A DNA stretch of 64,000 nucleotides from Ectocarpus siliculosus (lineage: Eukaryota > Sar > Phaeophyceae > Ectocarpales > Ectocarpaceae): assembly GCA_000310025.1 (NCBI GenBank), contig FN649744.1, positions 1,991,459 through 2,055,458 on the forward strand, read 5' to 3'. Positions 22,242 to 32,375 of this stretch are shown here, in pieces (the stretch's first letter is position 1; each line of letters begins with the position of its first letter). Under the pieces are notes generated by a model that was given only the letters and a program-made list of their open reading frames with translations, searched no databases and was not told the DNA's origin. A program made the translations under genes and the position numbers.

Positions 22242-22476
22242 TTTTGTTTTCTTTCGAATTGCTTCCTTATTTCTTCGGTTTCTAGGCTACGTGTTGGGGA
22301 GAGAGACGCACGAAACGCTCATCGTCTCTCCGGCCGCGTTAGCTGCGAAGGCCGGCGTCAACTCTTGCAAATCCATCTCTCTCCCCACAAACACTAGCCG
22401 GGGGACTACGACTGCAAACGCAGGAGTCCCAAAACTAACCAAGTCCTCAAATGGTACACACCATTCTACAACACCC
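22242..22476 (-). repeat. repeat B2 of the YR element
   Basis: It matches B1 (22810-23027 continued at 37555-37575) over about 235 bp with few differences. This undisturbed copy shows the pre-insertion sequence of the chromovirus target (GGTACACACCATT). Confidence 0.85.
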
Positions 22477-22549
22477 GACTAGATACCGAATATTCCCGAA
22501 CTTATGCCCCCACCTTCGAAAGAAAAGGGATGGGAGGGCGGGATTTTCT

Positions 22550-22808
22550 AAACTGCCGCCGCTACTGCGTTAGGCGGCTGCTGCTGTCGTTCCGTTGCTT
22601 CACTCGCTCTGTAGCTGTCACACGTTACCCGACTTTGCTACAGCCCCTGCGTGGACTCGATCACGGAATGACACCCCCAACTAAAGACTAATAATTCCAA
22701 ACACCGTGACCCTGGGTTTCCGGTAGAAATGAAGCCAAATTCTAATTCGAATGTTACAAAATAAACACCAGTTTATTCTATCTGCTTCGACGAACAAACC
22801 TTCCTTTT
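22550..22808 (-). repeat. repeat A2 of the YR element
   Basis: It matches 39034-39298 (A1) over about 260 bp, including AAACTGCCGCCGCTACTGCG at one end and CGACGAACAAACCTTCC at the other, with scattered small differences. Confidence 0.85.
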
Positions 22809-22809
22809 G

Positions 22810-23027
22810 TTTTGTTTTCTTTCGAATTGCTTCCTTATTTCTTCGGTTTCTAGGCTACGTGTTGGGGAGAGAGACGCACGAAACGCTCATCGTCTCTCCG
22901 GCCGCGTTAGCTGCGAAGGCCGGCGTCAACTCTTACAAATCCATCTCTCTCCCCACAAATACTAGCCGGGGGACTACGACTGCAAACGCAGGAGTCCCAA
23001 AACTGACCAAGTCCACAAATGGTACAC
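22810..23027 (-). repeat. repeat B1 of the YR element, cut by the chromovirus
   Basis: This is the same family as B2. The copy stops at 23027 where the 5' LTR of the chromovirus begins, and its last ~20 bp are found at 37555-37575 after the 3' LTR, with ACAC duplicated. Confidence 0.85.
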
Positions 23028-23325
23028 TGTAATGGAGCAACTAGTGTATTTGCATTGTACGAGCGTTTCATGAACGTTGTATGAGCGCTTATTGGATATT
23101 TTGAATTTTCTTTGGATATGGATATTTGGCGACGTTGAGGGGTATTGAAGTAGCTTGAAGGAAGATCAAAATCCCAGCCCCGCTCCCTCACTCTCCGAGT
23201 GGGCGCTGAGCGGACCTGGTCTAAGAAGGCTAAAACAAGAGATCAAACAACAACTGTGAGTACCCGAAGCCAGGAGCAACGAACTTGCTCCCTTCCCTCT
23301 TTTATTTCTCTGTTCCTCCATAACA
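23028..23325 (+). repeat. 5' LTR of chromovirus element 1 (298 bp)
   Basis: It begins TGTAATGG and ends CATAACA. A TGG that could start a primer binding site lies three bases downstream (23329). Confidence 0.9.
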
Positions 23326-24194
23326 TTGTGGCGTCGTCTGGCATTTGGACACCGGTCCTTCGCTTCGGTGCTCATCGTTCGCGTGAACGTCTCGCATTTA
23401 GGTCTTCTCGATTTTTTTTAGTTACCTGGTTTTAGAGAGGGCACGGTTTTGCTCTCTCTGACTCACTCGGTGGGGCACTTTTTGTTTTGACGTGGGCGTT
23501 TGCTCCGGTCGTGTGCGCGACGGGCGTTTGCTCCGGTTGTGTGCGCGACGGGCGTACAGGCCTCATGCGCGAGGGCTTCCCCTCGCATGGCTTTGTGTTC
23601 ACCAAGGGACGGCTTGGTGGACGCTGGCCTTTCCTTTCCTCATTTGCTCGGCATGCATACTCGAGTAGGATTGCTCTCCATCCATGAATGCTTCGACCTT
23701 GTGCATGACGTGCATGTTACAAAAGACATGCCCCTTTGCTCCCAAGACGACACCTTTCTGCCTGCTTTCGGGGGAAAGCCTTACGCTTCTCACGCGCTTG
23801 GCTACCCCCCCGCATGGCGGCGACAGGCTGCTGAATGGCCGCTTTGTTGGCATGATCTGCTGCCGTCTGGTTGTAGTGGGTTGCGCTCGTTTGCACAATC
23901 GTTCACAGGGATCTCAGAAATTCGCGAAAAAGGTGCCGTTCTTGAGCCTTTCGATCGGGGGCCTGTCTCCACCGATTTGTGGCCGGAGGACATTCTGCCG
24001 GCACCGGTTTCGGACCGTGTGTTACGTCTGCTGAACCGCGGTTTTGTTAAGGCCGGTCGATCGAAGAGAAGGCCGCGCACGGCCACTTTGTCGGGCGAAA
24101 AATTTCGCTCTTCGCATTCGCATCCACGATTATTTCTTTCTAGATTTTGTTTCTGCTGCATCGTGCATTTATTTGGTGTTTTCAAGATCAGCTC
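23326..24194 (+). other. leader of chromovirus element 1
   Basis: This is about 870 bp between the LTR and the first credible gag codons. An open frame at 23500-24219 spans most of it but shows no domain I recognise; it could be an untranslated leader. Confidence 0.4.
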
Positions 24195-25021
24195 ATGCCT
24201 TTTGCCCTCGCTGCTTTGAAGAGTTTGGATGGCAAGGGCCGGCACTCTCTCCTCGATTGGGTCTCGACCAGTCACTCGATCAGTGACTCGCCCGCTGATG
24301 ATGTTGTATCGCCGTCCTCTTTTCCTATTGCGGACGATGCCGCTGCTGCTGTTCTGTCGTCTGTTTTTCCCCCTGGGGACAACACACATACATGTATGTG
24401 TCACCCATGGCAACACAGGGTGCATGCATGTCGGTTGATCTCGACACCACCGCAGATCCGGCTGCGATGGCGAAACTGAAGGAGGACCTTCAGGCTGACA
24501 CGCCTGTCAGCCCGGTCACGGCAGGAGAGCAGGGGAGCTCTCCTGCTGCAGGCACGCTCCCGGCGCCGAGGGAGACGAATGATGGTGGTGGCACACCTAC
24601 TTTGTCTCTCTCCGCTGGGGGTCCATTCGGAACACCGAGTAACAGTACCGCGGTGTCGCCTGGAGCCAGTAAGGGTACTGGTTCCGGCGGCATCCCCCGT
24701 CAGATTGCCGCTGTCTCTCAGGAGACCGCCGCTGTGGCTGTCCCTCGGCTTTCAACCGCCGAACTCGAGGCACGTGCGTCTCGAAGAGAGACCGACCAGC
24801 AGAAAGCTCGCGAGCACCATGCTCGTCTGGAACAAGCAATTGCCTTGGCAGAGGCGGCTGCGCGTGCCAGATCGGAGCGTCTGCGCAAAGCACGCGAAGA
24901 AGAGGAACGGCTGGAGGCTCAGCGATACACCGCGTTGTTGGCAGAAGACGCGGAAGCACAGCGTGAGCACACGGCATGGATGGCATCTGCCTCTGGGACG
25001 GCCCGTGATCTCGAAAAGCAG

Positions 25022-25027
25022 TTATTA
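25022..25027. repeat. target duplication TTATTA (left)
   Basis: It is repeated at 26139-26144. One copy restores CAG TTA TTA GCA in the gag frame. Confidence 0.85.
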
Positions 25028-26138
25028 TCCCCTTTGGGTCTAGGCTGGACTGTCAGATTTTTTGTTTGCGCCAAAAAAAAAAAAATGAGAGCGAGACCGA
25101 GCTGGAGATAGAGAAGTGCAGAGAAATACACCAGTGTACTTCTGCACACGCAACAGCTATCTCCACCTGTAGGCCATGAGAGAAGCCGGCGACAGGGTGG
25201 TGGCCACAGACAGGGTCGTAGAAGGGTTGATAGGTGGTCGCGCTGCGGTCAGTAGGGCAGGTTAGCTGTGTAGACTTCGAAATGATCAGTCGTCTAGCTG
25301 CCTCACTCAACTATTCTATTTTCGGTATATTGTAAATGATCAGTCCAGAGAGGGCAAAATGATCAGTGAAGACCCATAGCTCCATAGCTGGTATTTGTAC
25401 TTCTGTACTTCTCTGTTCTCTGTCCCCCCCCGAAATGTGCCCTGCCAGCTCTCTAGAGCTCCTGTGTTTTTCAAACAACAAGCACATCCACCAGCACACA
25501 CCTGTACCTCGTGGTTTCCTAGGTTCGGGCGAGGGTGGTATGTGTGGCGCTACGAGTGTGGATGTGTTGCTGGTATGTTTTACTCGTCTACAGCAGTAGT
25601 AGTAGTGTTGTTGCAGCGTTCGTTGTAGCTGCTGACACAATGACTGCTGGATCTTGGGAACGATTTTCAAATTGTTGGGAACCACGATATCCTCGATATC
25701 TGGGCTTCGGCAGGGATTGCAATACCCCTCCCTTTTGCTGCCCTCTGCTCTTTGCAGCAGTGGCTTCCTACGTTCGGGCGAGTGTATGTGTGGTGCTGCG
25801 AAAGAACACATATATGTGTATGTATGTATGTATGTATGTATGTATGTATGTATGTATGCACACACGCGTTCATTGACATGTGCATAAACGTTGAGAGATT
25901 CATGATTTGGCATTGATTGGCCCCATTCCCGAGACCTTGATATTACCCGCTGTCACTGAAGTCTCTTCATTGGTCAGCCGGTTAGCGCGGGCGCTAATAA
26001 TCTAGACACACCTACCTATGGACTTGCCAATACACGGCGCGAAGGGCTGCAGGGCGGCACCTCCACGACTTGCCACTACACCAGCATTTGCAAATGATCA
26101 ATCAATGATCAGTGAGAACGCCTGAAGACTCAAAAGGG
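25028..26138. mobile_element. 1.1-kb non-coding DNA transposon inserted in Gag
   Basis: Short imperfect terminal inverted repeats are visible: CCCCTTTGGGTCT at the left and the complement of AGACTCAAAAGGG at the right (11 of 13 positions). The TTATTA duplication flanks it. ATGATCAGT is repeated at 25282, 25336, 25359 and 26105, giving subterminal repeats. A (GTAT)n microsatellite lies at 25813-25858 and an A run at about 25072. There is no transposase; the 200-residue minus ORF (25311-25913) is partly the microsatellite. The superfamily is undetermined. Confidence 0.75.
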
Positions 26139-28605
26139 TTATTAGCACGTTTGCAAGCCGCAGAAAATTTCCCGGAACTTTCTGACGTTACTGCTGCAGC
26201 AGCTGCTGCTGCTGCCGTTGCAGCTCCTGTTGCAGCTGCCGCTGCTCCTGCTGCAGCTCCTGCTGCTGCCGTTGCAGCTCCTGTTGCTGCTGCCGCTGCT
26301 CCTGCTGCAGCTACTGCTGTAGCTGCCGCGCCACCTGTTGTTGCGGCTGCACCTGTTGCCGCTTCTGTTGCGACAGGTGTAGCTGATGCGTCTGCTGTTG
26401 CAAATCCTGTATTTGTTGCCGCGCCTGTTGCAACTGGTGTCGATGCTGCGCCTGTTAGTGCTGCTGCTGCTGCGGCTGCAGTAGCCTCTGCTGCTGTGGC
26501 TACGGCCGATACGACTGGTTTCGACAGTGATGCTGCTGCGGTTGCGACCAACACCATGCCTGTTGAAGAGGGAGGCACGGAGACTCGCAGTCGGAGTTCC
26601 TCAGAGATCACTACCATCTCGGCCGGTGGACCAGTGGGGCGCATCAGGAAACGGCGTAAACCTCGCAAAAACTCGTCCAGCTCGTCCTCTTCGAGCACCT
26701 CTTCGTCCAGCTCGTCTTCTTCGTCTTCATCGTCTTCTGAAGCAGGTGATTTCCAGGCTAGTTCTCTCCACACTAGACTTCTAGGTCTCAACATTGACGG
26801 ATTAATCGAGTTCGTCAACACCAGCATTTTTGCGACGTCTGAAGCGAAGGATGCTGGCCTTGCGCTAGTGTACAAGATCTCGTTCGATCTAGCTTCTCGG
26901 CGTAATGAAACGGTTGGACGTCTGCTTTACCACTCCGTTTGGTCGTCCACGAAACGTCGGCGGCTTGAGCGGCTGGTGGTTGATCTGCGTCGTGTGCGGG
27001 CGGCGGATGTGGGCATCTCCGCACGAGCGGATGTGGACACTTCTGCACGTTCGAGGTCTGGTTCGGCAGGCTCGGGGGGTCGCCGCTCTCAAATGGGGGG
27101 GCAACACTCGGAACCTTCCGGGTGGGGCACTTTTGCGTCTGCTGGGTCCCACCATTCCTCTCGTACTCACGACCGCCAGCATACACAGAAATACCTCAGG
27201 CAGGATGCAGGCCGTTCGCGAGGACATGACTCCCGCGGACGCACGGATGCTCATCCGGGTGCCGGCGGGGGTAGCCACCGGAATGAAGGGGGAGATAGCC
27301 GCCGGAATGCCGGGGGGGGGGAGGCTTCTGACCGTGGCGGGCACACTCATCTCTCCTACTATGGTCCGACTAATAGCAGGCAAGTACAGTATGGTATCGC
27401 AGGACAAAATGTGCCGTTTTTCCAGCAGCCGTGGGCCGTAGATGCGTTTGGAAATCCGTACCCGTTGCAGCCGCCGTTCATGGGTCCTGGGGGTCAACAG
27501 TGGCCCGTGACAATGCCGCAGGACCTGATTACTGTCGCTTCTGCCCAAATGTCTGCGGCCGCCATGCCCCCGGTCAGTTCTTTGCCGCCTCACATCGCTG
27601 AAACGTCGGTCAAAGCGACCCAACCCATCGTTGACCACCCCGAGCCTGAGCTAGAACGTGCACGACAGCTATTGCATCGCATGTCTTTGTCGAGTTTTCC
27701 CCAGCAGCGGCAACCGTCGGCGACGGCGTCGCCGTCGGTAGCGGCTTTTGACGTGCCGTCGTCGAGACTTCCGTCGCCGATGTCGCCGCTGTCGGTGCCG
27801 TCGCCGCCGGTACCGCCGTTGCAGATGCCACCGCAGCCGGTGCCGCAGCCGTCGGTGCCGCCGGTGCCGATGCCGCAGGTACCGCAGCCGCCGGTGTCGC
27901 AGCCGCCGGTGCCGCAATCGTCGGTGCCGCCACCACCGGTGCCGAGGCCGCCGGTGCCGCAGCCGCCGGCGCCGCAGCAGCTGCCGGCGCCGGCGCCGTC
28001 GGTGCTGCAGCCGCCGGTACCGCTGGTGCCGCCGGTGCCGCCGGTGCCGCAGCCACTGGTGATGCCACAACAGCCCGTGCCGTCAGTAAAGTCAGAGCCA
28101 CCGTCAGTAGCCTCCGCTTTGCCATCGCATACATCATTTGCCGCTGTGAAAACAGAGGTACGGCCCCCCGCCTCCGTTGTGAAAACGGAGACGACACAGG
28201 TTTCTGGGGTGGTACCGACGCCCTCCGAACGTGCTTTGCCACAGGAACCACCGGTCTCGGCTATCGCGGTGTCGGTAGCGAGGCCACCGCTTCCGGTTGT
28301 GCACGCGGCCGCAAGCGATTCCGCTGATGACCGGGCACTGCCTCTGTCGCCTGCCGGTGCACGCACCGCGCAGGCACAGCTTGATGCAAACGCCGTTGCC
28401 GCCGCAGAGGTGTACGCCCTCAGCGTGCGCAAAGGATACGGCAAGCTTAAAGTGAACGAATTGTATGCGGTAGTGCCGCTTCCCCCGGCAGAATTTTCTG
28501 CCTTCGCTCGTTCGACCGAAAGTGTGTTGGCTGAAATCCTGTCGGCCGCTGATCCCTCCGGCAAGCAGACCATCAAGTCGCCCTCATGGGTGGCTGGATG
28601 GTATG

Positions 28606-29793
28606 CCCCCCTTTCACAAGCGTGTCCTCATGGCCATTTCGAATCCTCAAGGTGCCAATGCCGCAACCCGCGAATTGGTGGATTCTTCGTTTTCTCAGGT
28701 GAAACGTTTCTTCGAGACGAAGGACAAGTCGGGGCCTTCGGCATACCGTCGGCTGCTCAAACTGCTCGCGGATGAGTGGGAACCGAAAGGTTTCAACCGG
28801 GGCATCGACAAGCTGCAGGATTTTGGTGTGCCCAACAGCACGCCGTACAGCAAATTCGTTACGAAGTTTAAGGCGTTAGCAATGTCGGAGTTGGCCTCGC
28901 ATAGGGCTTTCGCGCCGGATCTGCGCATGGTACAGCGTGCGCTTCTGGACGCTTTGTTGGAGCAGTACCCGAATGTTCTCTCGTCTTTGCCGTTGAAAGA
29001 GAAGATTCTCCACAACGTGGTGTTTAGTGATCAGGATGAGCTTTGGGATGCTTTGTCGTCGGAGGAAGCTCTAAAACACTCGCCCGCCTGCAACGGCGAC
29101 CGTCATTTTACCACTGTCACCTCTGGGTTTTCATCGGCGCCCACACGAGCCATGACTGCGACCGTGGGGCAGCAGCGGCCGCCACCGCCGCCGCCGCCGC
29201 TGCAGCCGTCCGCGTGGTCGCCGGGAACACAATTTCCCGCCGGGGTGATGGCTATCGACCCTGTGCCGTCCGATAACACATGTCCATTCGAGCAGGACTA
29301 CGACTGCTGGCCGTTGCGTGGTCACTACGGCTTTGTGTACAGCATTGTGGCAAGTATGGCTAAGATGGACCCCCCTTTGTTTACACCGCTGTTGACCCCT
29401 GCCGACCGAGCGCAAGCTCTGCGGCGATTTTCTGGCCAATGTCTCAACTGTGGGCAGGCGGGCCACAGTCTCAAAACTTGCCCGTATGCTTTCACCAATT
29501 ACACCGGCCTCTTAAACCCGGCCATTGCTTCGCATGCTGATAGCGTTCAGGTTTTTCAACGTTGGCAAAGCCGCATGAAGTCGCAACGCCCGCGTGTACA
29601 CAATAAAAACGGCCCGGGTAAGAGCAGCGGCCATACACAGGGCGACGGCCGCCGCTCTGGGAAACGTAACTCAACTACACACGCACCACCTCCGGCGCCG
29701 GCCGTAGGTGCCGCCGCGACCCCGGCGCCCGCCGCCGTACCTGGAACTCCGTACACTCGAAGTTCCGGAACCCCGCACTCGCGGGGTAACTGA
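28606..29793 (+). pseudogene. gag: Gag core and CCHC zinc knuckle, element 1
   Basis: After the C run (six C; five would keep the frame) the reading frame gives a retrotransposon Gag core (LVDSSFSQVKRFFETKDKSG, then KLLADEWEPKGFNRGIDKLQ and GVPNSTPYSKFV) and the knuckle CLNCGQAGHSLKTC at 29440-29481 (CX2CX4HX4C). A Pro/Ala-rich tail ends at TGA 29791-29793; the same frame continues open beyond it. The homologous region of element 2 (42962-43180) shares the core pattern (AFKLLLRLMAG, then YKVPNGTTFAKFL). Confidence 0.75.
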
Positions 29794-30641
29794 CACGCCG
29801 GTGACGGCCTTTTGCACACATCGCCGTCAACAGCACCGGGTGTGCGCTGTACGACTAGTTCCCAAGATGTTCGTATCACACAGACGCCTTCGGGCTCGCC
29901 TATGTTAGTTTCCCAACCTTTTAATTCTCAGATGTCGCCTCACGCCTCATCACAGCCTGTTTTGGATGACCGACGTGACTCGTCGGCGCCGAATACAGTC
30001 TTGTGGTGTGGGCGAGGGGCCGACCAGACTTCGGGTGTCTCACGGACGCTCGCCCCGATGTCTACGCCCCCCGGAGGCATCATGGCTCCGGCTTCTCCCA
30101 CCGTTTCGGCGGCTCCGGGTGGTCTCGTCAACCACGCTGGAGCACAGGAACCTTCGGGACAACCGCAGGCCCGCCGCGGTGGCTCGAGTACGCTTGTACC
30201 CACTGCGCCCCCTCCGGACCCCTCGCGACGTTCCTCTACGGAGCACCAACGTCGCACGGTGCTGACTGCACCGCCGTTGCCGAGCGCAAGTAACGGTTTC
30301 CCCAAATCGGGAGGTTCATGTTCTTTGTCACGAAATAGCGGTCCCGAGCCTCCCGCGGCCGCTGACCATGTTGGTCGAGCGCCCGCGATGAAGGCCGCTT
30401 TTAATGAACGGGCCTACGCCGACGTTTTGCGCGAAAACGCCCGCGTAGACCGCTTGGTTTCGCACGCTTCTGCGGCTGGTTCACCGCTCTTGCCTGCCTC
30501 TCCTCGTAACCTACAATCCGGCCCGCCTTCGGGCGGCACCCAGTTTGTCCTGCCGGTTGCCGGTGCCATTTCTCTTGATGATATTTCTTCGGGGAAGGTA
30601 AGCGCACCCGCGCGGCAGGCCCCTGTTTTTGACGGTTGTCA
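29794..30641 (+). pseudogene. Pro/Ser-rich spacer between Gag and NADAR, element 1
   Basis: The frame stays open after TGA 29791-29793, consistent with one ancestral polyprotein. The segment is disordered in composition. A short conserved-looking stretch (FNERAYADVLRENARVDRL) lies near 30400. Confidence 0.6.
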
Positions 30642-31112
30642 AGAATACTATAACGATGAGGTTTTCCTCTTTTGGAAACCGCCGTCCTTTCTGTCTAACT
30701 GGACGCCTGTAAGTTCTCGGTTCATGGCAATCGCTACGTGTGCGGCGAACAGTTCATGATGGCGGAGAAAGCCCGCATTTTCGGCGATGATGCCGCTTAT
30801 GCCAAAATCATGGCTACCTCCGACCCGAGAGAACACAAGTCCCTTGGTCGCAAGGTACGCGGTTTTGACCATGCTCTATGGGAACTCCGGCGCGAGGATG
30901 TTGTCTTTTCGCTTTTGTATGCAAAATTCGCCCAAAATGCTGACGCGCATGAACGTTTGTTGGCTACGGGTGATAGACAGATAGCGGAGGCCAGTCCTTA
31001 TGGATTGTGGGGCATTGTTGTTGATGCCTCCGATCCGCGTGCGGCGTCGCCCTCCAAGTGGACTGGTAAAAACCTCTTGGGCAAAGCGTTTGTTGCGACG
31101 CGCACGCTTCTG
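30642..31112 (+). pseudogene. NADAR (YbiA/RibX-like) domain inside the chromovirus polyprotein, element 1
   Basis: The segment encodes about 155 residues with the full NADAR pattern: EVFLFWKPPSFLSNW, NRYVCGEQFMMAEKARIFGD, SLGRKVRGFD, YAKFAQN, LLATGDRQIAEASP, LWGI and WTGKNLLGKA. NADAR proteins (E. coli YbiA, plant and phage RibX) act on N-glycosidic bonds of riboflavin-pathway or ADP-ribose-type substrates, and some remove ADP-ribose from nucleobases. The key Glu of the GEQ and EASP motifs, the WG pair and the GKN motif are kept. A single-base loss near 30708 (between NWTP and KFSVHGN) splits it between two frames. The neighbours are the Gag zinc knuckle upstream and the protease downstream. 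Domain identity is confident; a role in the element is inference. Confidence 0.85.
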
Positions 31113-32363
31113 CGTGTACGCCCGGTCGAACCCGATAAGCCTTTACGCCCTGAACACTCGGGGCAACCTGCTCCCGTGTGTCCCACTATCCACGAAATTG
31201 CGCCCCAGGGTGAGGACTCTTCGGTCAATGATTCCTCGCCCGAGGACGCGCGCGGCCCGCTGGACGTGCCAGCCAACACACCCGCGGACCACTCGAAACA
31301 GGTGCTGCATATTGCCTCTGCTGCTTTTCGCGAAACCGCCGCTTCCCCACCGCCGCTATTGGCGGAACACGGCCCAGATTTGGTGAGCGGTGATGTTTTA
31401 GTAGATTGCGATACCTCTACGACGCGAGTCCGCGTTCATAGTGGTACCGGAGCCGTGTGTACAGCGCCTGGTGTAGCCCTTTTGGACTCGGGCTCACCTT
31501 CATCTTTCATTAGTGATGCTTTCCTTGAAGCCATGGAGGCGTCAGGAGCTGCATCTGTCCACAGTCGTCGTTCGGTGCCCGTTCGGCAGTGGGGTGGTTT
31601 TGGCTCTGGCAATGCTCTTGAAACCACCTCATCCGTGCGGCTGTCCGTTCAATTTTTTTATGGCGATAGTGCCACCGCTTCGTTAGCGGTGTGGGTGTAT
31701 GTTGTCCCAGCTGCCGCCATGGGTCACGCCCTCCTTCTTGGACGTGATAGTTGGATGCGTTTTAACTCTCGTTTGTCCACTACTTTGCCCACGCGGTCGG
31801 CAAGTGGACGCATTATGGAGAAAATTTCTCTGTCATCGGATTTCGCGGCGGGAGCTTCCGCGTATGTCGCTGGACCCTCCGCCCCCGGGACATCTTACTT
31901 CCTACGGTACGCCGGCAGGAAGGGTGTCTCCCTTTCCGATAAACCCACTTTGACGAGGGTGAACCTCGTTCGCAACTCTGGCACCCCCGCTCTCACCGGC
32001 AATTATCTTGTCACGTTTTTACCGAAACACGGCGCCCTCTCGGCGTCGGACGCGTTTGTTTCGGACGGGCCTCAACACATCCCATTGACAGGGTGCGCCG
32101 AGTTGGAGCCAGGTGAGGTGCTTGGAGTGGCGACTACCCCACTTGTGCAGATTCCGCTCGCGTCGATTGATCCTACACCGCAGACGGCCGAGGGTGTTGG
32201 GTTGAGCGACCCTCCGCCGCCAGCCCGTTCCGCGGATGGGCCGCCGTCTCGCGTGAATTCTTTGCATTCAAACATCCCGGTTGCGGATCCGGAGATCTCG
32301 GATTCTCCCGCGGCCTCACTGCCGCCGAAACCGCCGCCACCGGATCTGTTGGAACGCCTCTAA
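31113..32363 (+). pseudogene. retropepsin-like aspartic protease region, element 1
   Basis: The frame beginning upstream in the NADAR domain continues through a Pro-rich spacer into VALLDSGSPSSFISDAFL (catalytic Asp at 31485-31487), WGGFGSGNALE, SLAVWVYVVP and ALLLGRDSWMRF, the pattern of a retroviral-type protease. A conserved block after it (CAELEPGEVLG) is shared with element 2. The frame stops at TAA 32361-32363 within LLERL|EAQRVSF; element 2 has Asp at that place and stays open, so the stop is probably a mutation. Confidence 0.8.
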
Positions 32364-32375
32364 GAAGCGCAGCGA

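Larger units (their letters stand above)
24195..28605 (+). pseudogene. gag: Gag N-terminal and central region, element 1
   Basis: A possible start is ATG 24195 (MPFALAALKSLDGKG), followed by a frame change near an ACACACATACATGTATGTG stretch at about 24385 and the frame MATQGACMSVDLD (ATG 24407). The segment to 25027 includes a charged coiled-coil-like stretch (ARSERLRKAREEEERLEAQR). After the 25028-26138 insertion it continues with LARLQAAENFPELSDV, an Ala/Val-rich stretch, a Ser run (26675-26740), a Pro/Val-rich stretch (27760-28090) and the start of the Gag core. Precise removal of the insertion with one TTATTA restores the frame. The frame ends at a C run at 28606-28611. Confidence 0.7.

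Noticed and set aside
25813-25858. CRISPR-like or other functional array
   Set aside because: It is a simple (GTAT)n microsatellite without spacers.
25311-25913. 200-codon minus-strand ORF inside the DNA transposon
   Set aside because: Part of it is the translated (GTAT)n microsatellite and part duplicates short repeats. There is no transposase motif.
27748-28062. Arg/Cys-rich plus-strand ORF and Arg-rich minus-strand ORF in the Pro/Val repeat
   Set aside because: Both are alternative frames of the CCG-rich repeat that encodes the Pro-rich Gag segment.
26102-28576. Long minus-strand ORFs (257 and 328 codons) opposite Gag of element 1
   Set aside because: They mirror the Ala/Val and Pro/Val repeats of the plus-strand Gag; GC-rich periodic sequence keeps the opposite frames open. 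No domain is visible.
30700-30712. Programmed -1 frameshift within NADAR of element 1
   Set aside because: No slippery heptamer is present and the break lies inside a conserved domain. Element 2 is in frame at the same place, so a one-base loss is the simpler reading.
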